Below, one piece after another: positions 47,187 to 60,612 of a stretch of DNA of 64,000 nt. Numbering within the stretch: position 1 is the stretch's first letter; each line of letters opens with the position of its first letter. The notes beneath the pieces were generated by a model that saw only the letters and a list, made by a program, of their open reading frames with translations, was not told the DNA's origin and did not search any database. The position numbers and the translations under genes were made by a program. The DNA is from Lepiota brunneoincarnata (taxonomy: Eukaryota; Basidiomycota; Agaricomycetes; Agaricales; Agaricaceae): assembly GCA_023014365.1 (NCBI GenBank), contig JAEBUN010000019.1:744001-808000 (forward strand). The letters are read 5' to 3'.

Positions 47187-48355
47187 ATGTCCTCTCAGTC
47201 CTCACCAACGATTAGCTCTGCAGCCCAACCGTCCCGGACATCTTCCAGCAGTTCGGGCAATGCCCTCATCTCCCCTGCGGGCTCACCCCCGCTCATCCTC
47301 GCCTTTCTCGCAATCGGGATATTCTCGGCCGCCATGATTGCCGTCTTTGGCTGGAGACGAGTACAATACCCAAGAGAAGGCGGTGGCGGGCTTGTGCGTG
47401 ATACTGGCGGCGGGAGGTGAGAGGAGGTTTGGCGCACGCGGTGGCACGTCCGGGGCGGCCGCAACAACAAGTGGATCGTCCTCGCGGTTTGGAGAGAAAC
47501 CGGAGTTATGGGACCTATGGACGGATCGGAATTCGAAAGTCTATATGGTAGATTATGGAACTTGGGATAACATTCATGGTTCGTCCGTTTAATGCTTTCT
47601 GAGCATTTTTCTTTCTGGACTGACTCCTTACTTTGCTTCGAAAAAAAAAAAAGCCTCTTGCAGTTGTACCTCCGTCAAGACACAGATGCTCATCATCGTC
47701 CCAGAGCCAACGGACAACATCAACAACAACAAGGATGTCATCTTCGTCGGCAGCACCACTGCCACCACCTAGACCAGTGCTTGTTTATAGCATTCTTGGG
47801 CCGCGAGCACTGGTGTCAAGGATTTCAGCTGCTGCTGCTGCTGCTGGTTCGATACCGGAATCTGTGTCTGCTCCACGTTCTCGACGGCAGCGGTTTGATG
47901 ATCTCACGCCTCTGAGACTTTTGCGACGGCATGTACGCGGAACGGAGGAGAATCCAACGGGCGATCGTCTCATGGGTTCTGCGAATCGCCGGGAGGGCAG
48001 TACGTCGGAGGCGGATGGAGGAGGAGGAGCGGATAGAGATGGGGAGAGGGATGAGGATGGGGATAAGGATGGACAGTCACAAAAGGAGATACGGATTGCT
48101 GTGATTATAGAGATGCCTTCCCCTCTTCGTGCCTCATCTGCCACTCCGAAACAACGGCATTCACAACGGGCTCGGGAGGAGGAGGAGGAGAGTGGCCCTT
48201 CCTCTTCAAGTTTGGTGGACAAAGCGGAGGAAGTGTTGGCAGTGGGAGATAGGAAGGAGGGTGGTACGTTGCAGTATTGTATTGGAGTTCATACGTGTGC
48301 TTTGCCTGTTGCCTTCTACTGGAAAGACATCGTCGGAGCGGATGCAGTCTCTTGA
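47187..48355 (+). CDS. Single-pass membrane protein of a basidiomycete family (copy B)
   Basis: Paralogue of the gene at 19870-20952. The start at 47187 gives a Ser-rich N-terminus, a transmembrane helix (PLILAFLAIGIFSAAMIAVF), a charged region, then PELWDLWTD and WDNIH before an intron whose acceptor follows a run of A. The next exon starts PLAVVPPS and later has the shared IRIAVIIEMPSP, an acidic run EEEEES, and QYCIGV near the end. At 47578-47579 the frame works only if one G is extra. Function unknown; the conserved tail after the membrane helix suggests a cytosolic interaction domain. Confidence 0.68.
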
Positions 48356-49797
48356 CGATGATGAGAAATAGTTGTTATTTTTTTCTGACTTTTCTTTCTT
48401 TTTTGTTTTTTTAATTTTAACACTTGTAATTTTTTCTTATCACCGCATACGCTCAACGAGGAGGATCCATTAATAAAGCTTATGGTGGGATGTCACGATA
48501 CTGTCTATGCTGCGGAGGCCGGGGCTGCTTTCGTGTGATAGGTGAGTATTTTTGCGTTCCATGCCGCCGCGGGACACATCCCATCACGCCCATTATGGGG
48601 TCACATGTAGCTCTGTTCGTTAGAATGCAGATGCAATCTCCTCACTCTCGGTAACAGCAAGAGACAGGGGTATTGTTGCTGTGACGGCACGAAATGGTTC
48701 GGCTGTACGACGTAGGGCGATATCATTTCATGGAAGCCCCACGAGAAGCCCCAATCCCCCCCCCTCCCATCAACGTTGCGCCGGGTTCCACTTTTAAACA
48801 AAGAAATGATCAATGATTAATGAGGGTGGGTGGGGATCATACCAAGTGAAGGAGATGGAAAAGAGAGACTGCGGACTGAGATGTAATGGTAACTGAGATC
48901 ATGGTATCATTCGTAGACGAGAGGCACATGTGGGTCGTACTTATAGATACAGTCAGGGGACCGGATCACGAACAGTACGGATACAAAATAGGCACAGAGA
49001 GAGAGAGGGAGGGAGGGGTGGGGTGGAGATAGGGAGATAGATAGAAAACGGAGATGGGAATAATGATGAACGAGGACAACTCCACGGGAGTCGAACGCGA
49101 TAATGTATACAGAATAAATAAATAGAACAGGGAACAAGATAGAGGACAGATCATGGCAGGGAAGAAACATTGTACGAGTGGAAAGCAAACACCCAGAGCT
49201 GTACACACTGGGCGCTACAATAAAGGTGCCGGAGTACGGCATAGGCAAGAGGGAATCTCCTTTCCACCACAGGACTGGGTCGACGACCCAAGGTCCAGAG
49301 CCAGGAAATAAATAGAAAACACAGACACAGGAGAGCAGAGCAAAAAAAAAAAAGTATAGGAAATCACAAGCCCAGTAACCACCGGTCTTCAGTCCCAAAG
49401 GCAATGTTACAGGGTCGCCAAGGTAGGACATAGATGGATCAAGGATCCACGTTTGGATCAACACCGCTGCCGAATGGCGGTTCAACAAACTTTATCCCTA
49501 ACCCCATACGGCCAACCGAGACAAAAGCTCGCCGGGGGCGACAATGACATACAGCCCACACAGAACATACACACGCACACCGCATCGCAATGTGCAACCC
49601 CTTCCTCCAACAAAGACAAAAACGGACACGCTTTACCTAGCTCTACGGCGAGCAGGAGGGAGCAAGCAGCACTGCCAAATGCGATGTTGGAGAGGAGGGA
49701 TGTCCAGAACCTAGCGCCCATACCCAGTGGGGGGTGTAATACCCATTCACCGATGACCAACGACTTGAAACCAGTGCCGACACGCTCTTTCCGCGCT
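48356..49797. other. Gene-poor region with purine-rich tract
   Basis: A strongly GA-rich stretch lies at about 48995-49060. A 193-codon minus-strand frame (48907-49488) is open because of this biased composition and shows no family features, so I treat it as chance. Nothing else recognised. Confidence 0.5.
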
Positions 49798-50431
49798 TTA
49801 CGTTGGTCTCCTCAACGACAAGATACACGTGAAATTCTGGTCTGGGTCGACACTCAACCCGCCAAAGAGTGTATGCTGCATCAACGTGTCGACCTTTTTC
49901 ACTCCCGCGCGACACGCCTCCTCTGGGCTCGGATTGATGGACGTCTTCCATCGACGCTCGAACGCCTCCAGGACCTTACCGCGTCGCTTCTCTTCCAGCG
50001 CGGCGAGGCTGCTGGTTGAGACGGGTGTAAGAAGGTCAATGTGGATGGACCTGAGAACGTCGTAGACCGTCACGTAGGATTGCCGAGGCCTCGGAGGTGA
50101 GGAAGAGGAAGAAGATGCAGGCGAGCTGGGAAGGGAGGGAACTCGGTGAACCCCGAGGAGGGGAGACGGAGGACGTGACGATGAGATCCCAGGGTTTGGG
50201 GTACTCGCAGGTTATTTGAAGGAAGGGTGCCGGAGGGTAGGTTGCGGGTTCGGAGAGGACGGCTTGAGGTAAAGGTGTGCCAAGCTGTTGAACCGATTGT
50301 GCGGATGGGACGGGATGTTCGCGGAGGTCCCAGAGGATATGAGAGAATATGCCTTCGCGAACAGAGTGTTGAGTCGTGCTGAGGACCGGGTTGAGGGCGA
50401 GCTGGGGTTCGGGGGATGATGAGGAAGACAT
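49798..50431 (-). CDS. DUF6699-type protein, one apparent frameshift
   Basis: Basidiomycete family of unknown function. The start at 50431 (MSSSSSPEPQ) follows two longer in-frame Mets. The first half has WDLREHPVPSA, LSEPATYPP and PKPWDLIV; the second half has SYVTVYDVLRSIHIDLLTP and FTCILSLRRPT, in the order usual for this family. The two halves are in different frames; one extra C near 50127-50130 in a Ser/Pro linker would reconcile them. No membrane helix, so probably soluble. Confidence 0.65.
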
Positions 50432-51715
50432 TGTCGAGATGTCGTGTACGCGGTCCAGAGATATCGACTGTGTGGGTGTTGGACGGTGCGGATGGTACGG
50501 AGGGATGTCCTGGGTGATCGTGGTTACTTTAGAGCTGAGGATTGCACTGAAACTGGCTGGGGCGATGGGTCCACTTATATATCGTCGGCCTGTATAGCTA
50601 CGGATTGGTGACATTGGCCGCGAAGTCACAAACACGAGGATATGAGGTGCCACAATAGGAAAGGCGTCTGTTTTATGAGCAAGCTTGGTCAGTCCACGGG
50701 ATAACTTGGCATCCAACAATGGAGGATAAGGTAAAGAGACAGCCAACAGCAGCGGTTCAGTCAGCCATTGTTAGGCAATATTTAGACGGATGAGGTAAGG
50801 CAGAGAGAGGCTCGGAGAAACTTGAGGTGGGGTGGGACAAAGCGAAGGGAAAGGGGGGGAGGAGGGGGGCTCTGCACCGCCCGATGGTGATAGGGGCCGG
50901 GAGGAAGGCAATAGTAGGTCCCCGGGTGAAGGATGTTGTAACCCGACATCTCAACCAGGTGCTGCGAGCCAAACGCACAATCTCACTCTGAGAATTGCCA
51001 TGTTTGGACGACCGGGGGATATCCATGGAACACCTTGGAAGGACGACAAGCCAATCAGGTAGCCCATCTATTCAATGCTGTTAAGAGGATGACAGTGCAT
51101 TGCTAGAGAATTGAGCGGGGGAAGCGACAAGCGAGGACACGGATTCGGAGGAGGGGGGGGGTGTACACTGCCTCCGTACGTGTCGCCAGGTGTGTTTCCC
51201 CCGATGTATAGGTAGGTCAGAGGGTCGTGCCCGGAGTGTTTCTGAGGTGCATTTTGGGGTCTGTTTGTTTTTTTTCAAGCTTGGTAAACCGTATGGACGC
51301 ATGTTGATGTGTGTGTATGACACGGAATGATTCACGGACGGTCATTCTGACAGGGGCTGCGGTGAATGCGATGGGGGATACGCGTAAGGGAGCCAGAAAG
51401 AGCATGCCAGGGGTGGTTCCATTCAACGGCAGGTGGGTTTCCGGCCTAGTCGCGGCGCACAAGGGACTCGGGCGGGGTTGTTGTTGAACGGTTTCCGCTA
51501 ATTGGATTTGCAGAGAGAAAACATTGGGTGTGAAGCAGTGAAGTGATGTAGCGATGGCCTCCTGTTCCATCTCCATCAGAGGATTCACGATTGCTCACAG
51601 AGAGTACACCGGCACACCGGCTGTTGAATTCCCTTTTGGGGTTATTGCTCCGGCGGGGCGGGGTTCGTTTGCAAGGCAGGGCATGCCATAGGCTGTAGAC
51701 TTGCAGACATAGACC
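50432..51715. other. Intergenic, 1.3 kb
   Basis: Holds short GC-rich frames on both strands, with poly-G/poly-T tracts at about 51150-51275. No gene I can support. Confidence 0.45.
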
Positions 51716-52314
51716 ATGGGGTCCCAACCGCCCGTCGCCTTCCACCAGTCCCGGCATGAGCATCCTGACGACATTTTCCATCATCACCATGACAAACACA
51801 AGTCTAAACTCCCTGTCATTCCGGACTTGCGCTTCGAGTATAGCTACCTGAGGAGTATCAATCGCTATGTCCACGTAGAACGCATCCATCGGGGAACTCA
51901 ACAGCACCACTCCAGCGTGGATGAACTGTTGAAGGATTATGAGAAAGTTGAACTACATGCGTCGGAGCAGGGTGACGTGGCTATGGCGGATGACCAAAGC
52001 AGAACTGCCTCCCCGACTCCGAGGGAGGTGGTTCATGTGCAATGGAAAAAGGTCCTTTGGGTAACGACTCGGGACCAGGTCATTAGCCCGTTGCTACAGG
52101 GGGCTCTCTGGTGTGTTTCTTCCGTTTCCTTCTGAGCGTATCTCTGACAGCTTGGAATGATAGGGCAATCGCTAGTTATTTCTTGACCCCCTATTCGGCC
52201 CAGTTGGGTTCGAAACTCGGTCATCTCGTGCATGGGAAGCTCTCGACTAAGGAAGGCGCATGGTGCTGGATGGCTACGGGGATGGGTGAAAGGATTGGGC
52301 CTGACTACGTCTAA
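51716..52314 (+). CDS. Small fungal protein resembling DUF1770
   Basis: Two exons (51716-52110 and 52164-52314) code about 181 residues in frame. A His-rich N-terminus (HHHHDKHK) is followed by LPVIPDLRFEYSYLRSI, the part I associate with DUF1770. After it come VQWKKVLWVTTRDQVISPL, ALWAIASYFLTPYSAQLG and a C-terminal GPDYV. The C-terminal stretch is moderately hydrophobic and could be membrane associated. Function unknown. Confidence 0.72.
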
Positions 52315-52509
52315 ATCAGCAGAAGGAACAGGACGATAGCTATCAGTTGCTTGGGGGACTCTAAGAGCCTCGTCTGATTCAGCTGACTTGACCATTTGCG
52401 GAGATCCACAATTTGCTTAGATATATTTCACCACAGCATCCCATACAATCCACCTTTGGGGTCCAAAAACATTGATGAAACGTGTATCAATTACAAATTA
52501 TGACATAAA

Positions 52510-53471
52510 TTAGTTCACCTCGACTTCTAACCATTCATTAACCCACATGTAACGCGAAAAGGAAACATAGAGCCATCGGAACCAGATAAACTGGCTGGTA
52601 TGCATACGCATTGCCCACAATGCTCGTATATATTCTGGAACGCCAGAAATATACACAGCCATGTCCTTGGCCTGAAGGGATAGGGCATGCTCTGAGAGAG
52701 GTAGTAGCCCTGTGCTTAGCGCACCCTTCTTTGCCATGATAGTTGATTAGGAATCCAATTGCCCCGCCCAATATCAGGTCGAACTTGGCGAGCAGAGGAG
52801 CAAAAACTGACGTATACTTCGCGAAAAGGGGGACGGTGATTAGGGTATAGATGCCATGGAGATTTGTGTCCGTCTTCGCGGAATGATCTGGCAAGCTGCA
52901 CGATACCACGGGGGAGTGACTTGTGATTCGGATGTGAGGAGATGCCTTCGTAGTCAAAAGTCAAAATCTGGCGTGTTTTCTGAGGTGTTTGGGTCAGGTC
53001 CAAGCAGAGTCAACGAACCGTATCAATCTTGTTATCGAGGATATACGGCTCGAGAACGTCAGCGATGGTGACTGCATCCCAGGAAGCAGTAAAGTTGTCT
53101 TGGAGGTCCCTGCACCAAGATCAACATTGGGTTGCGTCCGTGGCCAAACAAACATACGGGTGATCCACTATCCAGCGTCTTGCAGGACTGACACCAAGAA
53201 CATCAAGACTGTGCGCAAGCTCTTCTTTGCGGATATGGCCAAGCCCATCTGCGTTCCCAGTGGACAAGCAAAGGGAAAAGAGTTCGGGAGGGTGTTGGGT
53301 ATTGAGGAGGCCGAGGACCGTGGGCGCAAAGAACATGCACTCGTCATCCGGGTGCGCAGTCAGGAGGAGGATGCGCGAGTGATCATCGTCTTGGAATGTG
53401 TGTGTGCTCAAGGGTGAATACAAGAGGGCTACGAGGATGGAGAGGAGGACGACGATGGTCGATCGCAACAT
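52510..53471 (-). CDS. GPI12: GlcNAc-phosphatidylinositol de-N-acetylase (PIG-L/GPI12)
   Basis: Second step of GPI-anchor synthesis at the cytosolic face of the ER. The start at 53471 gives an N-terminal membrane helix (STIVVLLSILVALLYS), then the zinc site TAHPDDECMFFAP, LCLSTGNADGLG and IRKEELAHSLDVLGV. An intron leads to DNFTASWDAVTIADVLEPYI, and the next exon carries the second metal/catalytic motif SSHPNHK. The C-terminal part ends SQFIWFRWLYVSFSRYM, as in known PIG-L. One extra base near 52843-52850 (HLYTLITVP) and possibly another near 52735 are needed for an open frame. Confidence 0.9.
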
Positions 53472-53549
53472 GTTCAGGACTGATTTGTCTCACGCGTGAT
53501 TTCTAATTTAAACTTAGCTACTGACCCTTTTTCTCTTTAGACCGCCACC

Positions 53550-56500
53550 ATGATTGTCTCAGGCTCTGGCACAAGAGATTCACCAATCGCCATAGATGAC
53601 TCCGAGGACGAGGTGTTCAATGAGCTCGTTAAAGTCCCGTCTATAGGCTCAACCTTGCCTACCCTGTCTCCTCGCCGGGGCACCTTTCTGGCGGAGCTGC
53701 CTCCCCACCTTCTTTCGGGTGAGGTAGTACGTGATCTCGAGCAGTTTAAAGAAAGTTAGCCACTTCGTGTATTCCAATATCGGAGTGACTCACTGAAACT
53801 CCCTTTCCACAAACAGAATTACAACTACAAGCGAAAAAACGCAAGAGAGGGGCAACGCCCTCACATGAAGATGCCAACGATAGCTGCTCCAATCTACCCT
53901 CGAACGCGGCCCGTCTCCCCCTTGAAGACAGGCTCAGCGAGTCCAAACCTGAAAGCAGCAAAAGGGCCAAGAAACGCCGCAAAAAGGAACGCGAAGCTAT
54001 TAGGGCAGAAGCTTACATCCAACGAAACAAGCCCTGCGAGGTGCAGTCTAGCCATTACGATCCAAGCGAACATGGTCGTTATGCTCTCCTTCCTTTGGAA
54101 CCAAGACAAATGGATCCTTCCACAACCAGCTTGCCGACATACCCCAGTAACATGAGGGCAACTGCCTTACTCGGTCCGTTTGATCGTTTAGCCCTTACGC
54201 CCGACAGGTCCTTGAACCATTCAGTAACGTCCCATGGGGCTCCACACACGCACGTTCTCCCAACAAAGGGATCTCAGGCAGCATCCAAACCCACTCGCCG
54301 GACCTCCTTAACCAATAAATCATCACACCACCCAACACCCTTTACTGGACCGAGTCCCGCTCAGCCGTCCACGTATCCAACTCCGTGGGGCAACCAACCT
54401 TTTCCCCTTCCCCTGGCCCAGACACAACCGACTGCGCTTTTGCCTATGCAGATTGACGTGACTATGGGTCTACCTGCTGTCCCTATACCCACGGTCAACG
54501 TAGCTACAAGACAACCTCTACATACGACGTTGCCGACACTGCCTACCCGGCAACCTTCTACAGCATCGCACTTAGACAAGCATCATATTCATCAACGGAG
54601 ATTACCTATCCTACAACCCGTCACGAGTTCCCTTTCTTCTAAACCGAACTTGCCTCAAACCCAACATCAACCGAAACAGGCGCCTAAGTCACCTTTACCT
54701 ACGACACACGTACCCATCGGGAAGCCCGATTTCAACAATAAACATGGCTTTTTCCCTATACTCCCCAACATGTTACCTGACGCCAAGAAGCCCTACCTTC
54801 CCAACGTCGATCGCACGCTCGTCATGGAACAAATTCCTAAATCGCTGTGCAACGTAATGTGGATAACGGCCTGGAGCCAGAAAGCCAGTGGTGTTACTCC
54901 TCTGCGTATTCTACTTGGTATACAACGGGCACTCATAGAGTACCGGTCAACTGACCTGGCTGCAAAAGCTTGGGGTAGCAAAAGGTTGGGTACGGATGAA
55001 AGTGGCAGGCAACTGGACGGTCGTGGCGCGGAGTATAATATCACGGTTTATTGGTATAGGAGGAATCGTGTCGAGGAATTGACCCCGTTATCGAAGTGGG
55101 GAACGGTGGGGTCGAAAGGGGGGGAGATTATGGGTGTGAACCCCGTGCACCCACCACTCAACGGGGGGAAAGAGGGAATGGCAAGATTAAAGCAGGCGGA
55201 TAAACAGCAAGAGAGATCGAGGGAGGGGACAGCAAGTATTATGTCAGAAGCAGATCGGGAAATGTGGGCGAGGATCGAAAGATCAAGGGCCGAGAAGGAA
55301 CAACTGAAGCAACAGATAAGAGTGGGAGTAGAGGAAGTACAGAAGCAGCGGAAGGTGGAAGGAGAGGTCCAGGAAAGTCGCGTGAAAGAAGGGAATAAGA
55401 GACCAGAGGAGAAATTAGGAAAAAAGGAGCAGAAAGCGGGCCAAACGAAGAGGAAGGCGAGCCAAGCAAAAGAGTGGTTGGAGCGAGAAGTAGAGACCAA
55501 CGAAATGGGAGAACGCGACGATAACGAACGACGCGGAGAAGAGTTTAAGCAGAGCGAGAGGGGCAAGCAAGTACCTCCAGCGAAATTCCGCCAACAAGAC
55601 ATTCTGAGGAGAGTCGCGATAAGCCAGCACCAGAAGCAGCAGCAACTCCTGGCATCATCTCTGAACGGCCACCCGACTCGAATTGCACCGCCAAAGGACG
55701 GCCCAATACAACAATTATCTCCAACACCCAGATATGCCCTCTCCACGCGGCAGTCCCCACCTACAAAGCTTCCGACTACTCCTAAACCGTTGAGTTCACA
55801 AGCAACTTCCCCTTACTGTCCTTCATCCTGATCCTCGCAATCCTCCGCTTTCTCAATCGTCGTATGCATCGAATCGGAGGATGGTTCTCGATGCAGTGCT
55901 ACCTCCTCCACCCGCGACGTTTCGACACTCTTCATCACCCTCGCTACCCGTTGTTCCTGTTTCCTCGTCCGAAAACGTGCCAGAGTCTCCGTCTCCGCGG
56001 GGTGATGATAAGGATATCGGTCCAGACCAGGACGTTATTCCCGATGGTGACCTAGCACCCCCTAATGGCAAGAGTGTCGATAGTAAAACGGATCTTACCA
56101 AGATGCCCTCCCATTCTAAAGCACATAAGTGGGCACCTGGACCATAGCACAGAACCCTCCATGCCTGAGCTCCTATTCGGGTCCCCCCTGCCTCCGTCGA
56201 TCCCTCGCCCTTCTTTTCTCAAGTCATCCCCGAACCTGCTTCGCCCTACCTCGACGAGTAACGCCCCGCCAGACGCCCGGGCACAGAACTTGAATTCTCG
56301 CCTTGCCAAGAAGCAGTACCCGATCCCCAAGCAGAAAGCGCTAGAGAAGAAGCTGGCACAAGCTAGGGAAGAGTTGGTACGCCGCAGTAGACCTGGAAGT
56401 GTCGACGGATTTATCAATTTCATCCGACACATCGACCAGTGCCGCTGGTGTTAGCAAGAGGACGGGGGTCGCCAGTAATGAGGTTCAATCTAGTACTAGG

Positions 56501-57545
56501 TCGGATGGACGTTGCAGTTGAAGAGAAGTCGAAACTGAGCGCCTCAGTTGTTCGCTCCGGTTTCGTACCTGAATCTCACCAACGGATCGAGTGCTCCGAC
56601 GACTAAAGGGTCTCGAGAAAAAGCCTCTGCCACCTCATCTCCTGAGGCCCTCAACCCATACTCAACTCCGAATCACAGCTTGTTGACCCGCCTGCTGCGC
56701 CCGGCGCCAACTCTGTTCCTTCCCCAACGCCCTCGCCTCCCGGTACCCCTGCCCTGACATGCTCAGCGCCACAAGAACCCGAGAAACACGAAGCAGGGCC
56801 ATCGCGGTCAATATCAGACAGTTCATCCCTCTTGAATGCTATGATTCAGCAACCCTCGCCCGACGATATGGAGGTAATCCCCGTCTCACAAAGCAATAAA
56901 CCGGCGGTGCCGCAAGGTATACCCGAATGCTCGGTCGATACAATTCAGGTTTCAGCTCAAGTAGGATCCGCGATGAGTGCGACTGGAATTCAGGTGCAAC
57001 AGCAACAGCAGAGTCCAGGACCGATTGCTCCTAGGATCTTGGACTTGGCTCCGCTTCAAACGCCCGATGCGCTGCGGATGATCGCGAAACAATCACTGGC
57101 AGCAAAACAGAAACTGTTGGAAGAAGAGATCAAGGCGACCAAGCTATTAATGTCCAAGATCGCCGAGGCGCGGACAAGGCAAGAGCGTGAAAGGTTGATG
57201 GTGATGCTGCGAGAGAAGAGTCGGTGCGTTATTCTGCTTCTTGGGAGTTGTGATTGTGGACGCGAGGCGGGCTGAATGGTTCATTTCATCTGCAATTCCT
57301 ATTGGTGACGGGATCTCATATGTATGATCGACCCGCTCTCTGTTCCGATTTATCGCGATCCGTTCCACAGCTCTATGGATGAAGTTTCTAACAGTATCAA
57401 GAGCGAGGCCCTGGTTTCCACGGGAAGATACTCGCAACAGATGAAAGGATGGCTGCGGATGCGTTGGCCCGAGAGTCGGGAAGATGCTGGGGTACTCATT
57501 GTTAGCGATGATGAGGATGAGGCGGACGAGTCCCAACACCATTGA
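53550..57545 (+). CDS. Large disordered protein with SUMO-interaction-like motifs at both ends, frameshifted
   Basis: Not a named family. The start ATG at 53550 has a GCCACC context. An N-terminal SPIAIDDSEDEV and a C-terminal GVLIVSDDEDEAD both have a short hydrophobic core followed by acidic residues, like SUMO-interacting motifs. After the first intron come basic KKRKRG and KKRRKKERE (nuclear-signal-like), a long Pro/Thr/Gln-rich disordered region, a folded-looking patch at about 54800-55060 (KSLCNVMWITAWSQK...EYNITVYWYRR), and a long Arg/Glu/Lys/Gln helix at about 55190-55650. The frame needs one-base skips near 55808, 56140 and 56408, and more up to about 56760, before the helical QSLAAKQKLLEEEIKATKL region and the last exon. 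Confidence 0.6.
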
Positions 57546-58751
57546 TTTTCTATCATTGGTCGTGTTTTGGACACCAGGTAGGCCACCTAGATGTGGAGAT
57601 CCCACGTTCTCGCTCTTCCGGTTCTTTTGGATCCTTCGCTTTCCACTTCTGTCGCATGTTCAAAGGGAGCAGTCAATATCTAGTCACAATTTACGATCTA
57701 AATCGTTCAACTAGGGGTATTATATCAATTACCCTCATTTTCCTTTACTGGTGGGTACTGTCCTCGTTCCTTTATACACTGACTAATAGGGTGCACCGCC
57801 CTAGAACTTCCGCCTAATCATTACAATATTCGTCTGTTAACCTCGGAGCAACGTTGAGCACGCCTCTGCCCTCGGAATGACTTTTTTTTGTCGAGCTAGG
57901 AAGCCTCTGGATACCTTTGTTTGGCTAGATGGCAGTGCCCCACATCAATCCAGATGGTTGGCGACCTGAAGAAACCTGATTGGCAGCCTCACACAGCCCG
58001 TCTAGAAATTGTCCAGCCGACTACCTCTTATTCCCGATGCTATCATGACTATCACAATTTCATGTAATTTTATCTTACTTTTTGACTAGGTCTGCACAAT
58101 CTGGCTCGTGGACTTGGATTTCAGATACTAAATAAGGGTGTACCTATCCCACTGTGATGCTTTTTTCTTTTGCCGAATCGCACGCATTGTTGCTGGATGC
58201 ACCGACATAACCTGCAACACACTGTCGGAAGGGATTGATGATCATGTTATTCCCCCTTGAAAAGCTTTTGGGGCGCTGATGCGGAGGCGCTGTAAAGCGC
58301 CTGTCTACTTGCACCACAAAAAAATTAAGTATTCCACAAGGTTCGAGAGTTTGAGCTTCGAGAGGTGTTGTTGTTTAACGACACGACACCCGTTGACGGG
58401 TTCAGCAGGGACGAAGTTACTAGAAAAGGCTGTGTCTGGATGTACATCCTGTGCTTAGTCATCATTTCCTCGTGACACCCACAGCTTACAAAAAGTAAGC
58501 GCAAATAGCCGCTTCTCAGCTTACCCCTTCACCACCACCAGGTCTTTACCTGCCTTACTACCTCTCCCCCTCAGCAGGTACGTATTTCGAAACGCTGCCA
58601 TTTACTGCCGTCATTAAAGGGCTTACTGTCTCTGCGTTATCGCCTTGGCATCGCATCGCCCACCATCTCTGTTCGACTTCTCTCCATCGCATTGATCTTG
58701 TGCGATCCAAAATCATGTAACAGCTTTCACCTCTCCCTTCAACGTTTCGCG
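57546..58751. other. Intergenic, UBC4 promoter side
   Basis: No gene recognised. Pyrimidine-rich blocks before 58751 fit a housekeeping promoter and leader. Confidence 0.5.
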
Positions 58752-59469
<718 letters not shown>

Positions 59470-60612
59470 CGAGAATCACCGAGTCATAGGCAGTTGTGAA
59501 GAGTTGGCCGGGTTTTGCGCTGTATACATACCTGTTCTTGCGATGTTTTAGTAATTCAATGTCAATTTTCCCCATACCACAGTCTATTCACATACACGCC
59601 GTATATCGGAGGCCGACGTTTGCCGGACAGCCTCGTAGGAGTCGCTTGTAGCTCTGGTTGCCATGCGTGGCTTGTGTGCCGAGTGTTGAACATGTCAGTT
59701 CCGCACTTGGAAATGAGTTCAGCGACTGAGTTCGATAGCCTTTTGAGTTTCGGGCGCTCTTCACAAAACACATGGAACAGCCCGTCTCATGATGCGTACA
59801 TTGCGTATCCCAGCTCACAAGTTTGAGCCGCTGTAGTCCTTGCATGCATAGCAAGTGATGGGTCGCAATGTTTGGGTGAGAAGCTGAAGCACAACAAACC
59901 TACCTACATCAAGGTCAAGATGTGGATGTGAATTGAAGCATGGATAATTGCTTTCTTGCTGTTGGGTAATAATATCCATATATGGAGAGAATAGGAACTG
60001 AGATGGCCGAAGGAATTATTGGAGAAACACACAGTCTTACTCACCTCGCCACGCGGTAGGGTGCCGCTCCCGAATTATAAAGGCTACATTTTGACTTACA
60101 ATGAACTTGCATCGCTTGGGCTAGGAGAGCCCTTACCTCGCATCTCTCGTTACCAACCTGACGCTGAAACAAATATTCCCGCGCCCCCGTTGTTATCATT
60201 GTGGCCGGGCTGAAATTACCAAATTTAATTTGCTGTGCTAATAAGAATACCAACAACTGTTTCAATCAGAGTGAGCTCGGTGCAGCTGCGAAATGTTTTC
60301 ATGTTCAGACCGAGCAATGACTAGGTTCCAGTGATCGTGGAAGTGTTGGTGATGTATATGTCCGACCCTCAAGCCCGAGAAACCCATAATATGAATTTTA
60401 TGCGTTCGGGGTGAAATGGCAAGGGCGTATATAGAGGACTTCTCGACACCATCCTAAAACCAACATTCCCCATCCCTTCTCATCCTCTTCTTCACTCCAC
60501 TTTCTCACTATTTATCGAGCTCCCGCTTTTTGCATTCCGTCGGGGCTCAGTCGCATATTCCACCCGTTCAGCTTTTTTTTCCAAGGTTTTCCCTACCGGA
60601 ACTTTTTTTACT
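59470..60612. other. Intergenic with TATA-like element before the DUF6593 gene
   Basis: TATATAG at about 60429-60435 is followed by a C/T-rich leader up to the start at 60613. Short frames elsewhere are not convincing. Confidence 0.5.

Noticed and set aside
48907..49488. 193-codon minus-strand frame with hydrophobic stretches
   Set aside because: Open because of the purine-rich sequence bias; no start context, splice sites or family motif.
49453..50019. 188-codon plus-strand frame
   Set aside because: Largely antisense to the DUF6699 gene, whose motifs are clear on the minus strand.
55048..55746. 232-codon minus-strand frame
   Set aside because: Antisense of the Glu/Lys/Arg-rich helix of the 53.5-kb gene; low-complexity Ser/Leu/Phe composition, no independent features.
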